A stretch of 25,384 nucleotides of DNA, from assembly GCA_046760445.1 (NCBI GenBank), contig JBHIEE010000030.1, positions 1 through 25,384 on the forward strand, read 5' to 3'. The notes under the pieces were generated by a model. The model did not search any database, was not told the DNA's origin, and saw nothing but the letters and a program-made list of their open reading frames with translations. This document shows positions 21,879 to 25,384 of this stretch, piece after piece (position 1 is the first letter of the stretch; the number at the start of each line of letters is the position of its first letter). The stretch is from JBHIEE01 sp046760445. GTDB lineage: Bacteria; Acidobacteriota; Aminicenantia; JdFR-78. A program made the position numbers and the translations under genes.

Positions 21879-23914
21879 TATTCCCCCCACTTATTGTATC
21901 CTTTTAAAGTAATGTTATTCCGACAATTTCCTTTTTCTGCATCGCCGGCGACTGGATACGGATTTCCGTTTGGTCCTATCCTCTCACCAGGAGCATTAAT
22001 CCCTGTTCCAGTAGGACTGCTGCAAAAGCTCGTCATGCTTCGAGGTCCCTCTTCTTCCTCGGGATAAGGATAAATATTACCATCTCGACCCAGATAACTA
22101 TCAGGAGGACTGTAGCGCATTACACAGGCGATATCACCCGACCATAGTCCGCCACTTCTGGCTATTTTATAATCATGTAAAGCTTCCCACAAGTCATCAC
22201 CGTGATGTAATATGTTGACGCCGTGCCCTAACTCGTGGGCAATAGCCGAAGCATAATTTTGTAGGAGCTTTCCCTCTGTGCCCCATTTAGCATACGCTGA
22301 TTTTGCCTCTAAGCTTATACTGTTTACAACGACTTCTTCAACAACATTTGGAGTTCCTACACATGGCTTGACTTCTCCCCATAAGCCAATTAATTCTTCT
22401 TCGTGCAGATATAAACCCTTCTGCCCTTCCTGTGATTTGAGTGTTCCGTAACCTCTGTTGAAATTCACAACCCTGTTGTCATCGTATTCGTCCTTATCTA
22501 TTAGATGAATCATGATTTGAGTTTCCGTAAAATAGGCAACCCCCATTCCTATTTCATCATAGATAAACAGATCTTTTCTCCTTGGGCTGAAATACCATTC
22601 TCTCCAGCTCTCGTTAACGAAAAATCCTCTGTATTCTTCGTAATTCGTGAAACCGTCTCCATTTTGTCTGGATTGGGGTTCTTCGTCATCGTCTGTTTCT
22701 TCTGATTGGTCTTTGACACCAAAATACTCTTCCCACATGTCTGCAATATGGTCTTCGTCATCGTCGTAAGGAATTGTGATATAGCTCTTCCCATCTTCTG
22801 CTCTACATTCATACCAGCGCCCTTCTATATTTACCTCTGCTTTTATTTTACCCCAGGCTCCATAGTCCAATGACTGCACTTTAACGGTTATGCTGTTAGC
22901 AGACTTGGTAGATTCAATCACCCAGCCATCATTTGTCTTTTTAGGAGTTGAAAAGTCGCTCTGTCCTTCCTGAAACTCCAAGTCTAAATCATCTCCACTA
23001 CCCTTGTTCATGGCATAGCCCTTTTCGTGGCTGACTTCAAAGAGAGTGAATCTCCATTTTCCTGTTAAGTTCTCATTATTATCGATCCTTGCAGTGATTT
23101 CGACAATATTTTTCTCTTCCCCACCCTTAGGTCTCCAGTTTTTGTCAGGTTTTTTTATTGTGCATTCAACATTCAGGACTTTTGAAATATTCCATTCAAC
23201 TTCATTAGTAATAGAGCCCCAACGGTGCTTCAGTGTATACCTAAAACTCCCTTGCATTTTTCCATCTTTGAGGACACGTTTCTCAGTATCCCAGAGCAGT
23301 GTTGCCTGCGTTCTCTCAAGGGTTGACAACCTGGATAGAGTGCTTTGGATATATGATTTAATACTTTCAGCCCTTGTAGGACCTGGTAGGTTCTGTCCAA
23401 GCTGGCCAAAAGGTTGAAAGATATAATATTTTGAAACATAATAACCTAAATAAAAAGGTAGCTTTGAACCAGTAACCTGAATTTTTTGTGTTTGTCCAGA
23501 ACCCGACCCAAAAGCATAAGAGCCATTGGGAAGAACTCCCTTCAAAGGGTCTTTTTCTGAGAGGCTGTAATAAATCCAGCCAGCCGAGATTATAGGTCCT
23601 TCACCTTCTCCGGAGCCTATACCATCTGGTCCGCTTGTTTTCCCTTGCCATGAAGAGCCTGCATCTTCAAGTTTGATCAATTGTCCGACAAGACGACCAT
23701 TCTCGTTCCAAATGTCGTTCTTCCTGGTTTCTTTCCATTTAACATTTAAATTCCATTCAGTGAATTGTGTGCCCCCAAGGGTAACATTGATTTGCCTGAC
23801 CACAATCGTTCCCTGCCATATATAAGAAATATCTTCTTCTGTTTTAAAAGAGCTCATCATGAGTAGAGGGACTATCGCGATAATTATTAATTTGATTACT
23901 TTACTTTTCATCAT
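21878..23914 (-). CDS. Large secreted metzincin-like zinc metalloprotease with acidic Ca-binding motifs
   Basis: 678 residues. A signal peptide (KVIKLIIIAIVPLLMM) precedes a long beta- and glycine-rich N-terminal part (about 30-370) that I do not recognise. An acidic calcium-binding-like stretch follows at about 382-428 (YDDDEDHIADMWEEYFG, then NGDGFTNYEEY, as in thrombospondin-type-3/EF-hand-like linkers). The catalytic domain has HELGHGVNILH: zinc ligands H560, H564, H570 and catalytic E561, followed by a Met-turn candidate ACVMRYS at M599. This matches metzincins (HExxHxxGxxH), except that the usual Gly is Asn567, a residue that also tolerates the needed turn. No known subfamily is obvious. 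AAGGA lies 6-7 nt before the ATG. Likely extracellular or surface proteolysis. Confidence 0.85.
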   Translation of the reverse strand: MMKSKVIKLIIIAIVPLLMMSSFKTEEDISYIWQGTIVVRQINVTLGGTQFTEWNLNVKWKETRKNDIWNENGRLVGQLIKLEDAGSSWQGKTSGPDGIGSGEGEGPIISAGWIYYSLSEKDPLKGVLPNGSYAFGSGSGQTQKIQVTGSKLPFYLGYYVSKYYIFQPFGQLGQNLPGPTRAESIKSYIQSTLSRLSTLERTQATLLWDTEKRVLKDGKMQGSFRYTLKHRWGSITNEVEWNISKVLNVECTIKKPDKNWRPKGGEEKNIVEITARIDNNENLTGKWRFTLFEVSHEKGYAMNKGSGDDLDLEFQEGQSDFSTPKKTNDGWVIESTKSANSITVKVQSLDYGAWGKIKAEVNIEGRWYECRAEDGKSYITIPYDDDEDHIADMWEEYFGVKDQSEETDDDEEPQSRQNGDGFTNYEEYRGFFVNESWREWYFSPRRKDLFIYDEIGMGVAYFTETQIMIHLIDKDEYDDNRVVNFNRGYGTLKSQEGQKGLYLHEEELIGLWGEVKPCVGTPNVVEEVVVNSISLEAKSAYAKWGTEGKLLQNYASAIAHELGHGVNILHHGDDLWEALHDYKIARSGGLWSGDIACVMRYSPPDSYLGRDGNIYPYPEEEEGPRSMTSFCSSPTGTGINAPGERIGPNGNPYPVAGDAEKGNCRNNITLKGYNKWGE

Positions 23915-24024
23915 AATCTTCCTTGATAGATAAGATTAAAATGGATTCCTTTTTTATTCTGGTTATATGAATAACGCACGCTCTGCGATTTCCGATAGCC
24001 TATATTTTTTAATTTATATTCAAT

Positions 24025-24750
24025 CTATTCGTTCTGCTTTTTAATTACTATCTCTACTCGGCGGTTTTTCTGTCTTCCTTCAGGATTGTCCGAGCCGTCA
24101 GGATTAGTGTTTGGAGCCACAGGTTTAGACTCACCGTAGCCAATAGTCTCTATAATATTTGAATCTATTCCTGCTTTTTCTACTAACCAGTTTTTCACTG
24201 AGTCAGCTCTCTTTTGAGAAAGCTCGAGGTTATATTCCTCTGAACCTATAGAATCTGTGTGACCTAATATAATTACTTCAGGGCTTTTATAGGCTTTAAT
24301 GATGTCAGCCACTTTTTTTAAAGTTTCCTCAGCATCAGGACGAATATCCCACTTATCAAAGTCAAAAAGAATATCACCAGGAAGGTCAATTTGCACTTCT
24401 GTCTCGCTAACTTTTGCCCCCAAGTCCTTGAGTGCAGCCTGAATTGCCTTACTCTCCGCTATCAAGCCTCGAGTGATTCCTTCAATCCTTGCTATACGAT
24501 AATCTATTTTCTTTGCTCCTCTTTCGGGTCCTAAAGCTTTAACTGCCTCAATTGCTTTTTGATGAGCCTCGGGCGGTATAACTATGGGCTCCTCCTCTTC
24601 CACCTTAGATTTTTGAGTGACTTCTTCGCCTTTTTCCTGCACTTGAATTCTTTCCTTCTCGCTACCTTTCTCTTTATCTTTTGATTTACATCCACCTAAA
24701 ATAACCAAGGCGATTAAGAGAAAAATAAAAAATAGTTTAATACTTTTCAT
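24025..24750 (-). CDS. OmpA-family peptidoglycan-binding lipoprotein
   Basis: 241 residues. A textbook lipoprotein signal ends in VILGGC with Cys21. A charged Lys/Glu-rich linker (about 22-60) and a predicted helical segment (about 62-115; HQKAIEAVKALGPERG and IARIEGITRGLIAESKAIQ) lead to an OmpA C-terminal domain (about 120-238) with ILFDFDKWDIRPDAEETL, ILGHTDSIGSEEYNLELSQKRA and GRQKNRRVEIVI. It should be anchored in the outer membrane and bind peptidoglycan like Pal, but it lies outside the tol operon and has a longer NPDGSDNPEGRQKNRR loop. It starts 9 nt after the stop of the small secreted protein gene and is probably cotranscribed from the promoter at 25252-25280. Confidence 0.92.
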   Translation of the reverse strand: MKSIKLFFIFLLIALVILGGCKSKDKEKGSEKERIQVQEKGEEVTQKSKVEEEEPIVIPPEAHQKAIEAVKALGPERGAKKIDYRIARIEGITRGLIAESKAIQAALKDLGAKVSETEVQIDLPGDILFDFDKWDIRPDAEETLKKVADIIKAYKSPEVIILGHTDSIGSEEYNLELSQKRADSVKNWLVEKAGIDSNIIETIGYGESKPVAPNTNPDGSDNPEGRQKNRRVEIVIKKQNE

Positions 24751-24759
24751 TTTTGAACT

Positions 24760-25227
24760 CTATTTTGATAATTTCACCTCTTCAAAAGGGAAAAAACCTG
24801 GAATATGAATAGTAATAGTTTCTGGATTATCGGTTGGTTCTGGGAACTTTATCCACATTCCAATTGATTTTCCTGGTTTAATTTTGAACTGGAAATATCC
24901 TCCATCCCACCCATATTTTACTGGGCCAGCAATATAATTACCATCAGAATCCTTAAGAGGATAGTACTTTTTCTGATTAGTTTCATCCATGATATAGCAA
25001 GCTTGATAAGAAATGCCTGGTTCCAGAGCTTCTGAGCTATTATTTCTTATTTTGAACTTCAGGGTAAGCACATTGTTCTTAATTTTTAAACTTATTAAAT
25101 CAATCTCCAGGCCATCCCAGGTATCACTTTCCTGAGTCTGAATTACTTTACCTGCGAAAATGACTCCTGTTGCAATGAAGACAATCGTCATTAGTAAAAT
25201 TAAGGTTTTTTTTGAGAAAGAAATCAT
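24760..25227 (-). CDS. Small secreted beta-rich protein of unknown function
   Basis: 155 residues from the ATG at 25227, chosen because AAGGAGG ends 5 nt before it; a TTG at 25242 in the same frame lies upstream of that site and would be wrong. An N-terminal signal (KKTLILLMTIVFIATGVIFA) is followed by an Ig-like beta sandwich: LEIDLISLKIKNNVLTLKFKIRNNS, then CYIMDETNQKKYYPLKDSDGNY, and a tail with IKPGKSIGMWIKFPEP and TITIHIPGFFPFEEV. That pattern resembles small exported domains often found beside OmpA-like lipoproteins (from memory, no family name assigned). First gene of a two-gene unit with the OmpA lipoprotein. Confidence 0.85.
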   Translation of the reverse strand: MISFSKKTLILLMTIVFIATGVIFAGKVIQTQESDTWDGLEIDLISLKIKNNVLTLKFKIRNNSSEALEPGISYQACYIMDETNQKKYYPLKDSDGNYIAGPVKYGWDGGYFQFKIKPGKSIGMWIKFPEPTDNPETITIHIPGFFPFEEVKLSK

Positions 25228-25232
25228 ATTAA

Positions 25233-25239
25233 CCTCCTT
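25233..25239 (-). promoter_or_regulatory. Ribosome binding site deciding a start
   Basis: AAGGAGG, 5 nt before ATG 25227 on the minus strand. It places the start of the small secreted protein at 25227 and excludes the upstream in-frame TTG at 25242. Confidence 0.85.
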
Positions 25240-25251
25240 CAATTTTTTATA

Positions 25252-25280
25252 ATTATACTCATTGCATTTCTTTTTGTAAA
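25252..25280 (-). promoter_or_regulatory. Sigma-70-like promoter of the small secreted protein/OmpA lipoprotein unit
   Basis: Minus strand: TTTACA (25280-25275, 5/6), a 17-nt spacer, TATAAT (25257-25252, 6/6). Transcription would start near 25245, giving a leader of about 18 nt with a strong ribosome binding site. It is among the best promoters in the window and suggests high expression. Confidence 0.75.
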
Positions 25281-25384
25281 GATCTCGAATTGAATCACTT
25301 AAAATCTATACGAAATTGAATCCTATCCTTCAATAAGGGACATCAATGGGCTCAGATTTAAAAATGCAGATTTTCTATAATTAT

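Noticed and set aside
22505..23417. Open frames on the plus strand opposite the metalloprotease
   Set aside because: They are shadows of the coding minus strand, with no ribosome binding sites and no protein-like motifs.

Overview
The window reads as chromosomal DNA of an AT-rich, diderm (LPS- and lipoprotein-bearing) bacterium, probably from a poorly cultivated phylum. It encodes LptA/LptB, a complete Tol-Pal module, Lgt and several lipoproteins, so an asymmetric outer membrane is expected. No gene here fixes the phylum, and I leave it open.

Region 1 (1-8564, plus strand) is one tightly packed housekeeping cluster with overlapping or nearly touching genes: lptA (5' end outside the window), lptB, rpoN, hpf, ptsN, hprK, rapZ, an EIIA-Man-type gene, ptsH, ptsI and a small cupin. 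It links LPS transport, sigma-54 and ribosome hibernation to a phosphotransfer chain. EI (His194) should phosphorylate HPr (His15), which can pass phosphate to EIIA-Ntr (His67) and EIIA-Man-like (His9). HprK can modify HPr on the conserved Ser46. No EIIB or EIIC permease is visible, so the chain looks regulatory rather than sugar-transporting.

Region 2 (8595-13776, minus strand) is the envelope operon tolQ-tolR-tonB/tolA-like-tolB-pal-cpoB, with ssb at its end. A sigma-70-like promoter precedes tolQ and a second, near-consensus one precedes pal.

Region 3 (about 13.8-21.1 kb) is accessory and loosely packed. It has a secreted subtilisin-like (S8) peptidase with its own promoter, an lgt gene, a decayed DDE (IS481-like) transposase without an intact reading frame, and a two-gene unit of secreted proteins (four putative-Ig repeats; an LVIVD beta-propeller). 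Its intergenic stretches carry dispersed repeats: two 77-bp elements built of eleven 7-bp units, a third array of seven 7-bp units, a 46-bp repeat pair differing only by transitions, and a possible 204-bp MITE with 13-bp inverted ends.

Region 4 (21.06-25.23 kb, minus strand) encodes more envelope or secreted proteins: an N-terminally anchored TPR protein translationally coupled to a large secreted metzincin-like metalloprotease, and an OmpA-like lipoprotein behind a small secreted beta-rich protein with an excellent promoter. Hand-counted sample lines are about 42-43% G+C in this region against about 33% in rpoN, which suggests a different history for the accessory part.

I found no CRISPR array, rRNA, tRNA or recognisable defence system. 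The least explained signals are the heptad-repeat elements, the metalloprotease/TPR pair and the decayed mobile DNA around lgt.
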